A DNA stretch of 64,000 nt from Toxonevra muliebris (Eukaryota; Arthropoda; Insecta; Diptera; Pallopteridae), in NCBI GenBank assembly GCA_963691655.1, contig OY829330.1, positions 4,430,793 to 4,494,792 on the forward strand, in the 5' to 3' direction. Below, in pieces: positions 34,339-45,670 of the stretch (position 1 is the first letter of the stretch; each line of letters starts with the position of its first letter). Both the position numbers and the translations under genes were made by a program. The notes beneath the pieces are model-generated. The model did not search any database. It saw only the letters and a list, made by a program, of their open reading frames with translations, and was not told the DNA's origin.

Positions 34339-34584
34339 CCATGTACATTGACAACGGCAGCTACACGACTACATCTGTCAAATTATAAAAACAACATGTT
34401 CTTACAGAGACGATTATTTTGGCGACGACACGACCACATGACCACCGACCACAATTGTGGCTATAGCCAATTTTAAATCTATTTCTAATTTTAAAAGCGA
34501 CAGAAAGAAGAGAGTTTGCTTTTGCTGTGTTTGCTGCAGGTGGTGCTGCTTCTATTGTGTAGCTGCTGTCGTCAATGTGTATGG
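34339..34584. mobile_element. 246-bp MITE with ~28-bp TIRs
   Basis: CCATGTACATTGACAACGGC and AGCTACAC are inverted at the right end with about five mismatches. Directly next to MITE D copy 1. Confidence 0.7.
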
Positions 34585-35301
34585 ACCATAAGATTTTAGT
34601 TATTAGGTGTTCTAACATAAAACAAAAAAATGTTTTCACGTTTTTTTCTATAATCCATTTTGAATGACAGCAGATGAAATATCGACTGTGAAGTGATAGT
34701 GAAGTGACGACTAAAATTTCTTCTGAAAACCTGTAAAATTAATGTAGGTCTGACTGCATAGTTTTTTTGCGTTTTTAAATTAATAATAGAAATAAACGCT
34801 CTCCGCCGCCTATTTGCCAATCAGGACGCCATAATACACGGCTCTAAAAAACAAAATATGTTTAAAATTAATTTTAAGTTAAAAAGTAAAGGCGCTGGCA
34901 CATGGCACATACAACTAAAGTCCCATTTACAATGGGGCGAGTTTCGAAATCGAGCACTCGTCGTTATTCTCATTGTTCAATTTACAATTAAAGCGCAGTT
35001 TTACAAAAAACTCAAAATGTCTACTATTAGAAAAAATGCAACTATCTCTAAATATTTCTTCCATGGTAATACCTAAATTGGAGCGTTAATCTTAGCGTTA
35101 GCCAGTATTGCCAAGACCTTTAAAGAAAAGTATACTAAATCGGTCCTAAGCGGCAAATAGACGATTAAATTTTTGCTTCATTCAGCGTGCACGTGTAATT
35201 TTAGGTTTGCCCACAAACGCTTCAATCATTCTCATCAAATTTGAATAAAACAGAATTTACAGAGAATGTAAACTTTGCCATCACACATCAGTAAAAATTG
35301 T

Positions 35302-35365
35302 GCCAAGCGATTTAGTAGACCTATCACTGTAGTGCCAATCGATTTAGTAGACCTACCTCTGTAGT
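35302..35365 (+). repeat. Tandem duplication, two 32-bp units
   Basis: Units 35302-35333 and 35334-35365 differ at about three positions, with GATTTAGTAGACCTA in both. Confidence 0.85.
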
Positions 35366-35486
35366 GCCAGTTGAATCAATCAATATTGCTGATGTTCATA
35401 GCTTTTTACTACACTTTACTATTTTGTCTTGCTATTTTCTTCGAGTTTTTTTATTTTTATATGTTTTATTCTGTTATGAAACGTTT

Positions 35487-35649
35487 GTGGCTATACACAC
35501 GGGCGCAAGCATGAACGCTTGTCTGAAAGAGGGAGGTAGAAAAAATAGGTTGTTGGAAAAAGACGCGACTCTATCTCTTTCTTACTACCTATTTTTTTCT
35601 ACCTCTCTCTCAGACAGGTGTTCATGGTTACGCTCGTGTGAACAGCTAC
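35487..35649. mobile_element. MITE family D, copy 2 (163 bp)
   Basis: Shares ends and arms with 34163-34321 (GCATGAACGCTTGTCTGAAA on the left; inverted GTAGCTGTTCACACG on the right). Near-complete hairpin. Confidence 0.85.
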
Positions 35650-35737
35650 TTTCATAAGATATCTCGTTCTTTAGATGCATAATCAAAATGTTGAAATCGT
35701 ACAGATAAGTTTTTTTTTTTTTTGCTAAAAACTGAGA

Positions 35738-35832
35738 TCCATTAAAATGTTTCAGCTGTAGCTGCTGAGCAGTTTCATAGTGAATAACATTATAATGAAG
35801 AAGAGACTTTAAACTGGCGAATAAAACACAGC
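35738..35832. repeat. Second copy of the repeat at 32295-32395
   Basis: Same orientation, high similarity by eye, ending in an AATAAAAC-type word. Confidence 0.75.
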
Positions 35833-35849
35833 CAATATATATTGAAACC

Positions 35850-36789
35850 TCTTCATTAAAATTCAATATTTTTAACAAACAATGTAATCTGTTGATTAAT
35901 TTTCCTGCTATTATAAATTTTCTAGCGATTTGTATTTAAACATAATAAATATCATATAAGTTTACTCTACTCAACAAATTGCAACTTTTCTTTTACGTAG
36001 CTCATATGTCATTTTTATATGATTCATGTATTTCCAGTGGAAATATCTCAAAAACATGGCGTATAATCGAAAAACTGAGGACGCCATCGTGATGAGAGGT
36101 GCCTGGCGTCAATTTCTTGTTGAATAGTGTAATTTGTCTCTTTAAACTAGTAGTATTCGATATAAGCATATACTCGATACTTTTTTCTTATATTTTCGCT
36201 GGCATCGATACTCTTATTCCATACAAGTAATCAGTAAAAGTATCGATATGGAAAGAGCAACAGAAGAAGAACTATTCAACTAAAGAAATCAAAACCTATT
36301 CAGTTGACAGCAAGTTTACAAAAATGTTAGTTGTGACATTTCAGTTCAATACCTACACACACCGCACCAAAAGTAACAAATTAAATGCATAAATTACTAC
36401 CCTTTTCGGTACTATGTTCTTTGCAAATTGGTATTTTTTTTTACTAGAGTCCGGATTCCTATTTTTGGTCTTCTTAAAAACAATATTCAAAAAAATATTT
36501 TCAATATAAACCAAATATCTTTTATCAAATTTGTGTTTAAATGGCATTCATTTGTTAGTGCATAGGTTTTTGATCCCTTTTTATAAAATCTGTGTGACTT
36601 TTGAACTAATGGAGTTTTATTTGTTTTATTGAAAAAGTGTAGTTTATCCAATAAGTATTTGTATTATCTGTTTAATACCAATTTAACATGATAAAGGAAA
36701 TCTAAATATGCAAATATTTGCTTTTTTTTTTATCACTTTTCAGTTATTTTATGTATATGCAAATTTTTAGTCTTTTTTTGCTTTAAAAC
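35850..36789. other. AT-rich spacer with TATCGATA-type motifs
   Basis: CGATACTTTT/TATCGATA words at 36150-36250 resemble those at 3430-4250. No gene. Confidence 0.4.
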
Positions 36790-37195
36790 ACTATGGCTCG
36801 TAATCGTAATCGAAAATAAAGTATACTTTTAGTATTTGAAAGTATACTTTTAACTACACTGCACTTTAAGTTAGACATAGTCGAGTTAAAACATACTTTA
36901 TTTTTAAATATCATTTTTTTGGAATATTCAGTTAGTGTTTTTTAAAAATATTAAAATAGTGGCAAAATATTTCAGTAAAAAACGGTGCGACATAAATCAA
37001 AGGTTGATATGGAAAAAGTTGAGATATCTAATGAACTACCAAACAATACTAAAAGTATGGAATTATATATTTATTTAAAAATTTTATGAGACAAAATATA
37101 AAAGGGAGCGCTTTCACTTCATCTTCCCCTACTTTAAAATTTTAGTTTACTAACTAAAGTATACTTTTATTTGGAACCATAATTATGCGCCTATG
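36790..37195. repeat. Imperfect inverted repeat around AAAGTATACTTTTA
   Basis: AAAGTATACTTTTA appears at ~36819, ~36839 and ~37153. An ACTATGGC-CGTAAT block on the left is loosely inverted on the right. Possible degraded MITE. Confidence 0.4.
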
Positions 37196-38960
37196 TAAAT
37201 AAATATTTAAAAAGTACTTTAATAGCATATTTTTCTGGATTTTAGAGCAAATTTTTTTTATTTTTAGCGACATATTTTTGATTTTTTAATGCATGAAAAT
37301 CCGGATCTTAGTTATTACTATGAATTCCCGTTGAGTAGTTGTACCTGCGGCAAATCATTTGATTAATGTTCCGGTATTTGTTCGTAACGAATTTTGGTTG
37401 TACCTTGTACTTTTTACGCCTCACAAAATTCCTGGAAAAATGTGCTTACTATTCTAGTTTTGTGCGGTTATACCGTTATGCCTGTCTATTTCTTGCACGT
37501 TTACACATTCAATTCATGATGCCAATCGTTTGTCTTCTCTTTGTTCTTCGTCATCTTCCTTATTTTGTATTCCTGTTTAAAAATGATGTCATATTATTTT
37601 TGTGTTTGTTTTTATTTTGTTTTTGTATCGTCTTCATTAAAAGCCTAAAAAGAAATAAATACAATTTCAGACAAAATATTAAATGAAACAAGTATAAGAA
37701 AGTATTACCCGTTTTGCGTTTCTTTTACTCTTCCACCACCTGCACTTGCGGTTTGTGATAAAAAAGTTTGTTTATTCCCCAATCAATATTCAGACTTGAC
37801 TTCATATTGTTAACTTGAAACGAAAGCATATTTAATAGAGTGAAGTCATGTCAGAGAGCAAAATATATGGTTGCAAAAACATCTGTTCAGTGTAAAAAAT
37901 ACCATAATAATAATAATTTTGAATTTTGACATTACAACTTTTGTTTATTTACATAATCATTATTTCGATTCTACACACATAGTCCAGTAATTATAAAGAT
38001 TTTCATCATAATAATTCTTATCTGAGATTTTTCTTCAGTAATTATTAATGGGGGTATGATAGACCACAAAAAACAGTTCTGGGGTTGAAGAGCGACCTCC
38101 CAAAAAAACCCACCTCTGGTGAAAAAAGGCTTCTTTTACTAATATAAAACATGAAAACACACATAAGAAATTATTATATATTACTAATGTGATCACGTTA
38201 TTTTATAAAGGAGTGTAGCTGAGTGAGTTAAGAAAAAGGTCCACTACAGGTGGACCCAAGTGATCCTTTTTTAATACAAATAATTATTTATTTCATATTT
38301 TTATATAAAACTGTAACTTGATTTCATGGACATATGCCCATCAATAACTCAGATAATTTTGGATATATCTTAGTACAAGGATGTTAATTGGCAAAGTAAT
38401 ACCGCAGGAAAAAGGTCTTTGAAATTGAAAAAGGGGTCATGGCATCTCCTATATAATCTGAGTTTTAACTGTGGAATATCTCAGTATTCATTTGTGGCAC
38501 GTCTCTAAAAAATGTTATTTGTCAATGGCGTTCTATGAAAAAATATGCATTTTCTGTAGACCCTGAAAAATTACTTCCTGAAAGTTAAATTTTTTTTTTA
38601 GAATTTGTTAAAATGAACTTTATATTATTTGGAATTAATAATAACTTTTTCGATTTTTTCCGATTATTTAGCCCTTGGAAATATCAAAAAATTACTTGAG
38701 TGATTTCCTAAAAAAAAGGTATCTAGTAATTTTTTCGTATGTCATAGTTTTCGAGATATTCAATATTTAAGAAATTGCAAATTTTGTATTTTGGAGGAAC
38801 AGTGGATGCGCGCGTATTTTTGTTTATTTGAATTCTTGCACGCGGAGCCTCTAGGAAAAATTGAATTACTCGAAAACCAAACAAGCTAGGAAGAAAATCA
38901 AAATGGGGTTTGAAGGGGATATAAAGCACGGTTCACGCAAAATTGGCACGCAGGAAAGTT
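37196..38960. other. AT-rich spacer
   Basis: A 106-codon ORF at 37366-37686 is Phe/Leu-rich and looks like chance. A short GGTCCAC/GTGGACC hairpin occurs near 38247. Nothing else. Confidence 0.45.
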
Positions 38961-39044
38961 GTTGTATCTTTTTAACCAGAACACTCAGAATAACAAATAA
39001 TGCATTAAATGATAAGTTTAATATTGTGTTTTAATACTATAATA

Positions 39045-39590
39045 TTAAAAGATTTGAATTTCTTTGTTGTGCAAAAAGTTCCGGGTATTCCTTTTAATGG
39101 ACCCCATCAAACTTTGAACATCCGCTCTGGATACTCTTGCGGCTATTTGGTTCCATTTTAGTAACATTGAATTCACATTTTTGACAATACCTGCATTTTT
39201 CTTCAACTTATATTTTGTAATAGCCCAGTATTTTTCGATCGGTAGAAGCTGGAGGCAATTGGGTGGATTCATATATTTGGGCACTACATCTACTTTATTT
39301 GCCTGATACCAACCCATGGTTTTCTTAGAGTAGTGGCAACTGGCTAAATCAGGCCAAAACTTCACTGGCGAATGGTGGTGACGAACAAATGGCAATAGTC
39401 GTTTCGAAAGGCACTCTTTGATGTAAATATCAGACGTCATAGAAGAGGATGTCACAAATGCCCTGGATTTGAGACCACAACTGCAAATAGCCTGAAACAC
39501 CATTGCTTTCTTTGCAAATTTATCCATTTTTATGTACTTGAATTTTGAGGGTACATTACCACGATTCGTTTCACTAAAAGTTAATTTACC
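39045..39590 (-). pseudogene. Tc1-like DD37E transposase, 5' truncated
   Basis: A 160-codon minus-strand ORF starts at 39527, and its frame extends upstream to about 39585 (LTFSETNRGNVPSKFKYIK). It contains KKAMVFQAICSCGLKSRAFV, then FWPDLASCHYSKKTM (second catalytic D, about 39350) and NCLQLLPIEKYWAI (E, about 39230). There are 37 residues between D and E, as in the ITmD37E subfamily described in mosquitoes. Family copies continue upstream with a DDESYFTFS-like first-aspartate motif; here the sequence breaks just before it. The C-terminus (SLMGSIKRNTRNFLHNKEI) is intact. Longest uninterrupted transposase frame in the window, so this copy may be comparatively young. Confidence 0.85.
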
Positions 39591-39599
39591 TGTTCAAAT

Positions 39600-40063
39600 A
39601 TAACTCGATTTGAAAAATTTGTTTATTTTAAATAAACTAAATTAAATTACTTACAATTCTACGTTTTTAATTTTAAAAAAATTACCGCTATCTGGAAAAT
39701 CCCAACGGGTAAATTTAAAAATTAGTAAAAAAAAAAAGTGCCAAATGGCCGTTTTAGGCGCTACGGGTGGTTTTCTGTTCAGTTGTATCAAAAAACTGGG
39801 TACGCCATTCGCTTAAGTGGCCTATTTTAGATAGGGCTAGATATCTGAAATTCTTTTATGTTCAAGATAAATGTTTTTTCCATAGAAGATCCCAAACCCA
39901 TTGTAAAACATCCTTTTAATTAGTTTTTAGCACCCTATTTTCATATTCTGCTGTCGCAAGGAAGATCTGAAATAGTTAAGCAAAATAAGCTATCTAATAT
40001 ACATGTATTCAAAACCCAAAAAAAAAACTTTAAACGCGTTTTTCTCGAAATGAGTTTTTTTTA
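39600..40063. other. AT-rich spacer
   Basis: Nothing recognised. Confidence 0.4.
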
Positions 40064-40361
40064 CATGGCGGACAGTTAATCTCGGAAACTACTAGACCGA
40101 TTTTGGTGCGTTGTGTTTGTGTGAGTGTTTTATACAGGAATCAACCAGAATTTCACGAAAAATGGGTTTTTTAGAGGAAAAAAGATCTCAAAAAACAGGT
40201 GCTTTTTCGACACTTTTTAAAAAACTTGAATTTTTATTTGTTTTTTTTTGCTTTTTTACACTAAATCTGGTTGATTCCTGCGTAACGAGATGTATATTAA
40301 ACAATTACGTTTGATTTTTTTGTTTCAGATAAGCTAGTTCTGAGATTAACTGTCCGTCATG
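40064..40361. mobile_element. 298-bp foldback element with two nested TIR pairs
   Basis: CATGGCGGACAGTTAATCTC is inverted at 40342-40361 (one mismatch). A second pair lies inside: CAGGAATCAACCAGAATTT at 40135 and AAATCTGGTTGATTCCTG at 40263. No protein. Confidence 0.8.
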
Positions 40362-40559
40362 GACTGTCTATTTTCTGTAGGTGCCGACTAAGACGCCTTC
40401 TGGAGGAAAGATTAATGAAGAAAAAACAATTTTTTTTTCTATACTCTGTAATAATGTAGTATCATATTAAAAAAAAAAAATTAAGTTCATAAATATTCAA
40501 TTGACTGAGTAATAAAATATTGAAAATTCTATTTTTTTTTGCCTTGTAAAGTGAGATTA

Positions 40560-40960
40560 TACCTTAAGAAAACAGCTGAAAGTAAAATATCCATCACATG
40601 ATGGCGACATGCAATTCAGACGGGTTCTATTTATGGGTTTTTTCAATAGTGGTACATGCACCTTTATTAAGTCCTGTATTACTTGCTGTAGTTTCAAAAA
40701 GAAGTCCTTTAATATTTGGGTTTGAATTACACTTTTCTCTAACTTCAACGCAAACTCGTGCTTGATTTTCACCCGTTCCATTGCAAATCTTGGGTATCCA
40801 TTGCAAGCCTTGAGTAATAATTATCGCTATTCGGTCAACTTTTTCTTTAGGTCCGTTAATGTCTAGCAAAAGTTTTCCATCCCAATGTAAAAGAAAAGGC
40901 GCTACTAAAGACAGCCAATTTTATTGAGATATGGCGGCTTTTTGCTTCACTTGCATTCTG
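40560..40960 (-). pseudogene. Relic of an uncharacterised insect repeat-encoded protein
   Basis: The minus strand reads FLLHWDGKLLLDINGPKEKV from about 40900, VDRIAIIITQGLQW, IPKICNGTGENQA, GLLFETTASNTGLNKGACTT and, after a frameshift, CRHHVMDILLSAVFL near 40590. The series HWDGKLL, DRIAII, GTG-NQA, DTTASNTG and CRHH is conserved in a repeated, transposon-like arthropod protein I recall. The Asp and CRHH motifs could be catalytic or metal-binding, but that is inference. It is truncated at both ends and frameshifted. Confidence 0.5.
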
Positions 40961-42180
40961 GAGCGTCTAATCGACTTCGATAAAGTGTGGGTTAAGTAGT
41001 CTAAACATATCCATACTTCATGAATTTTAAAGGGTTGGAGCGACCTGTAACCTTCAACATATCAAGCTTAAATTTGGAATCTAATTACCTGAATCCAAGT
41101 GGCAAGAATGCGCCTTGTGGAGCTATAATTTAAATAATTTTCTTCATACAAGCGTGGACCACACTAATATACATATTTCATTTAAGTACCACTGTAACAA
41201 AATCAATCGACTTAGTTCTTTGTTCCAATGTAATTTCACTTTTAAAAACACTTTTCTTCCTCGCGAATGAGACATTTAAAAAAAATTAAATCACGAAAAA
41301 TTCAAAACATATTTAAATAAATATGCAATATTAAAATAAATATTTTGCCTTGCCCTGATAATTAACTTTGTGTATTTAACATTTCAAAAATTAAAAAATA
41401 GGTTAAAAGCGAATTTTACAATTATAAGGCTCAAACGATATTTAGTATTATTAAAGTTAAATTTTTTCTGTTTGCAGTTACTAAAGTATTATATGCTGAG
41501 AACGAAAATTCCACAATCCTTAACACTCTCAGAAACTAATATCAGCCCTTGCACTAATAATCTGAAAATCGTACCTATACTATTTTGGTGGCAGTAGACA
41601 CGAATCTGCAATAAAATCTCATAAAGTGACTCATATGACCGTGAGGTTGTGTCCAATATATGGGGCATCATTACTGTGTGAATCACGATTTCCGTCACAT
41701 GCTCTTGTTCAATATATTGGACAAATGCCTGTAAGGGTTAATGAAATTAGACAATTCGTCGGGTAGAAGGTCCTTAACATTTTCATAGGTAGACTCTGAA
41801 TTGTTAAACAAAATAGTTTTGATTGTGAATAGACAGAGTTGCGAGATATTACAAAATTCATCTTATTTGATAACATACTCATATATTCAGCCCTTTCTCT
41901 ACTTTTATGGCAATGTGAAAACAATGTTTAATCTCAAATATAACGATGAGGAATTTTTCAAATGCTATTAGTGGTTGATTAGTTTAGTATTATAAATGTA
42001 TTAGTATGCAGTTCTCTTAAAAAAATCTCTGTGTGTACTAGATATGGTTCTTTTCAAAAGAACTGATAAATTAAAATATGCAGTTTATTCTTAATTTTTA
42101 TAGTTTTGCAATCAATTGCAAATGGAATTCTTAATTAAAACCACTCTTTTTCAATGAAAATGAAATTCAAAGAAAATTTG
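40961..42180. other. Spacer with one inverted repeat
   Basis: TGTCCAATATAT (about 41651) and ATATATTGGACA (about 41721) form a 12-bp perfect inverted repeat with ~60-nt spacing. Otherwise empty. Confidence 0.5.
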
Positions 42181-42182
42181 TT

Positions 42183-42644
42183 TTATTCATTGTGAAAGGT
42201 ACGAAAACAATTGTATTTAGCGTTACAACACAAGTGCAAACCAAATTTTTCGTGTTCAACATGAACGTCGTTGAACTGAGACTGAAAATTCATCCAACGA
42301 GCGTTGTCTCGCTCTACCATATCACTAGCAATTGCTGTGGCAGTTGTCGATGGCTCACCGTATGCCGAAGATTCAACATCTGCTTCAGGCGAATTCACTT
42401 TATCGTCGTCGCCGTCGCTCTCAATTTTGTTCAAAATGTTGATGCTAGTGATCGCTGGTGTAATCGCCGCCATTTTCAATAGTGTCGTACATAAGCGATT
42501 GCATATAAGAATAGCATTCTTCTTCATTCGATGTTTATCGTTCCATTTTGCTATAGAAATAAAAAAAATATTTGAAACGAACTCACATAAACAAACGAAA
42601 AAAAAGTCTATTTGCAAACGCACAGAAAATAAAAAAGAACGCAA
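42183..42644 (-). CDS. Small unrecognised acidic ORF (153 codons; likely start at codon 58)
   Basis: The minus-strand ORF is open from 42644, but only the part after the internal ATG at 42473 looks coding. The 96-residue product starts MAAITPAITSINILNKIESD, has an acidic stretch (ESDGDDDKVNSPEADVES) near residues 17-34, a Thr/Ala segment, and a C-terminal half with QSQFNDVHVEHEKFG. The ATG context (GAAAATGG) is good, the DNA is markedly less AT-rich than its flanks, and the stop codon overlaps an AATAAA signal. The 57 residues upstream are Phe/Lys-rich and probably not translated. I do not recognise the family. It could be a small gene, an exon or a captured fragment in a repeat. Confidence 0.4.
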   Translation of the reverse strand: MRSFLFSVRLQIDFFFVCLCEFVSNIFFISIAKWNDKHRMKKNAILICNRLCTTLLKMAAITPAITSINILNKIESDGDDDKVNSPEADVESSAYGEPSTTATAIASDMVERDNARWMNFQSQFNDVHVEHEKFGLHLCCNAKYNCFRTFHNE

Positions 42645-42689
42645 ACGATTCTTTTTCAGTACATTTTGTATTGGCTAATTCGATTTTCC

Positions 42690-43025
42690 CACTACCGCAC
42701 GACCCGTTAAATTTAACCGCCAGGTAAAACGCGATATGTCAATTTAACACCCATTGTTTTGGGGAAGCTCGTTAATGATTGATAAAAGCATTTTTTCTTT
42801 ATATTTGTTTGGTCACAATTTTCACAAATTGATGTTTTCACGTTTTTTTTACATGTGATAGTAAACACATATAGCATTATAACAGCGCTGCGAGCGGTTT
42901 AAATTGAAGCTACAAATCTACCTTACCGACATCATTTAGCATTTATGTTAAAAAAAAACAATAATTTAGAAGATTTTTAAATTTCCGTGGTGCAGTTAAA
43001 TTTAACTGCATAACGCATTTGAGGG
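42690..43025. repeat. Region bounded by GTTAAATTTAAC palindromes
   Basis: GTTAAATTTAAC at ~42708 and a 20-bp perfect palindrome TGCAGTTAAATTTAACTGCA at 42991-43010 bracket about 300 bp. TTAA-rich ends hint at a piggyBac-type relic but no TIR could be fixed. Confidence 0.45.
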
Positions 43026-45665
43026 TTAATAGAGCGTACGAATATTTTTTATTATTATTTTTTTGAAAAGTATTCTACCCCACTATAAAATTTAAAGAAG
43101 TTTCAAGATTAGAGAACTTTACTATTTATTTAAATTTTCAAGCTAAGAACCAATTTAAGTCTATTTTTTTTTTTTGTAAAATGTCTATCTAGAGGCGTGG
43201 CTATCTAAGCAAAGACAAAAAAAAACAAAAGTAAGAAAATCAAAGTAAACTTAACAGAAGCAATTTTAACCAATAATTGTAATGTTAAACAATGCATACA
43301 TTCACCCTTATTGCAGATCACGATAGAGATAGCAACTATAGAAAAATCTATAGTTGGCATTGCAGGTTCCTTACGTGATTTTTTTATGTTCGAAAATATA
43401 AAATCTGGCATCACAAGTCCCAATCGAGATGAGATTTGAGATATGACTATAGAGAAATTTTCCTATAGTGTTTTACTTGAAGGAATTAAAGACATTATCT
43501 CTTTCCGTCAATAGGTTTTAATGGTTAAAAGAATTAAAAATGTGAGTATTACATTAATTTAAATAAAAAATGTTGCCCATTGAGAGAGGGCTTGCTCAGC
43601 CTTAAATTTTTTATAACACTAATTTAAATATTAATAAAATTTCAATATTTGGCTTTAAAATAAACAACCTTACATTGAATCATCCATTTCCATAGGATTA
43701 CTCAAGTCCCTCAAAAATTTTCGTCCCACTTTAAGTGAAACCCTTTTAGCAACGTAGTGGTAATAATTATTGGGGATTGTCTGTTCTGTTGACATGGCAA
43801 TAGATTACGAGAGCCCACAAACGACTTTTTTAAGAGCTGCCTTGATGAGGAGGAAATGGGTTTTCACCTTCTCGCCAAACGCTGTCTGGCATCTTCAAAT
43901 TATTTAATTAATTTTTATTTTGATTATGCAGGTATTACTATGTTTTTTTTTAGCGAATAAGTAAAAAAAAGTAGTTGTGCGGACATTTGTACATTTGTAA
44001 AACTTGCTAGATTTAATCGGGTAATTTCAGCTTTTTCTTTCTTTAATTCGATAGCTATTAGGAATACCGAAAAAATTTATATGAGTGAATTATTCCTCTT
44101 TGATAGATCTATAAATTTTTTAAAGACAGTTTTTATGTAAAATAAAAAATGTGTGAGATATAAACAATCAAATATGAATTTTGTGCACAAAAACCGTTTT
44201 TTTTTCCAAATTTTGGAGCTCTTGGGGCACACACATTTTCAATTCTCCAAATGGTCATCAGGAACCGAAAGAATAATGTTAATGTATGCATTGCTTAACA
44301 TTATATTTCTTCTGTTAAGCTTACATTGAATTTCTTACAATAAAGCAAATAAATGTAAGCTCTGTTTTTATGTAAATCGATTTACCATTGATCGAGCAGC
44401 TGTAAAATATTTTCAATAAATTAACAAATAACATTTGAGAGTAATAAATTGTGTGCAAAGTTTAAGTACGTTTATTTTAAACAAAATTATAATTAAAAAA
44501 AAAACAAATAGTAATAGTAAGCAGATCATGTATCAATTAAGAAAATTTGGCCAATTTATTAGTTATGGTAAATAAATCCATATATTGAAGTGACCTTATA
44601 GTGAAATGGTGGTTAAAGTGGAATTTTTTTTAGACTTATTAAAAATTTACTGGGTTTGGTTGAAATAAAATCATCAGGATTGCTTCAGGACATTCAGTTA
44701 TGTATTAGATTACTACGTTTCGCTCTGCGATTTTTGAAAAATTCAATTTTTTCTTAGACTACCGAATACCAAATTGCGATTGGTTTGTTGTATGGCGCGC
44801 AGTGGTATGACTGCGGGGAAATTTTTTTTTTTTTTTGACGCGTCGATATTAGAAATTTTTTTCTTAATTTCTATTCATACATAAATATTTTATTAGCTCA
44901 TTAAAAAGAAATTGGAGGAATTATTTCATTAAATAATTGTGGGTAAGCCATCGAAGTTGATGAATGCTAAACACAAAGTGGTAGCATGCATTTTGACGCG
45001 TTTTTCGGAAGCTTCTGATGTTTAACTATAATTATAATCTTTGAAAATTTTTTTTTATATATGTTATATATGAAGAATGAATTTCATAAATAAAAAAAAA
45101 AACGAGAAAAATTTGTTTTCGGAAAAAAATTTGGTTTTTAGAAACTAAAATTTCAAGATTGGTGGACCAGGTCTATCTTGCGAAGCTGGTGCGACGCATT
45201 CTAGTATATGAAAATGTAAATTATATAATTTCTTAGCTAAGTAACAAAAAAAAATTGGCGGATAGCTGCGGATCTCATTTTTATTAACAAAACACTAAAT
45301 GCATATTGAGAGGAAACTATTAAGAGATTGAAAGTTTTTTTTTGTAAAAAAATGGACAAAATTTTAAACAGTACGAAATTTTAAAACAGTCGAAACTGTA
45401 TTTTATGACTTTTATTTTGATGTCTTGACTGCAATGGGAAATGGGCGTGGCAGTTGACGTGGGTGTGGCAATCTTATTTTCATGTGAGGGCATTCTACCA
45501 TCTAACAAACTTCTGAACCAAGTTTCATATCGATACCTCCATTTTTCGAACTTTGGCCAGCAAATTGGGCAAAATTTCTTATAGTGCACCGTTGGAAAGT
45601 TTAGATTTATGCTTTAAACACAACCACAGCAGCTGACCGCTGACTTCTGAGAGAATAAACACACA
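43026..45665. other. AT-rich region without recognisable genes
   Basis: Contains a short coding-like island near 43800-43900 (FFKSCLDEEEMGFHLLAKRC on the plus strand) that I cannot assign, and a GGGCGTGGCA repeat fragment at 45420-45560. Confidence 0.4.
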
Positions 45666-45670
45666 AGAGC

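Noticed and set aside
37366..37686. 106-codon ORF
   Set aside because: Phe/Leu-rich, low complexity, no motif, consistent with chance in AT-rich DNA.
42192..42678. Plus-strand ORFs over the 42.2-42.6 kb island
   Set aside because: Shadows of the minus-strand frame, which has the better start context and composition.
44240..44290. TCATCAG followed by ACCGAAAG as a possible further hammerhead
   Set aside because: On either strand the spacing and the partner core are wrong, and no GTC site with pairing stems is present.
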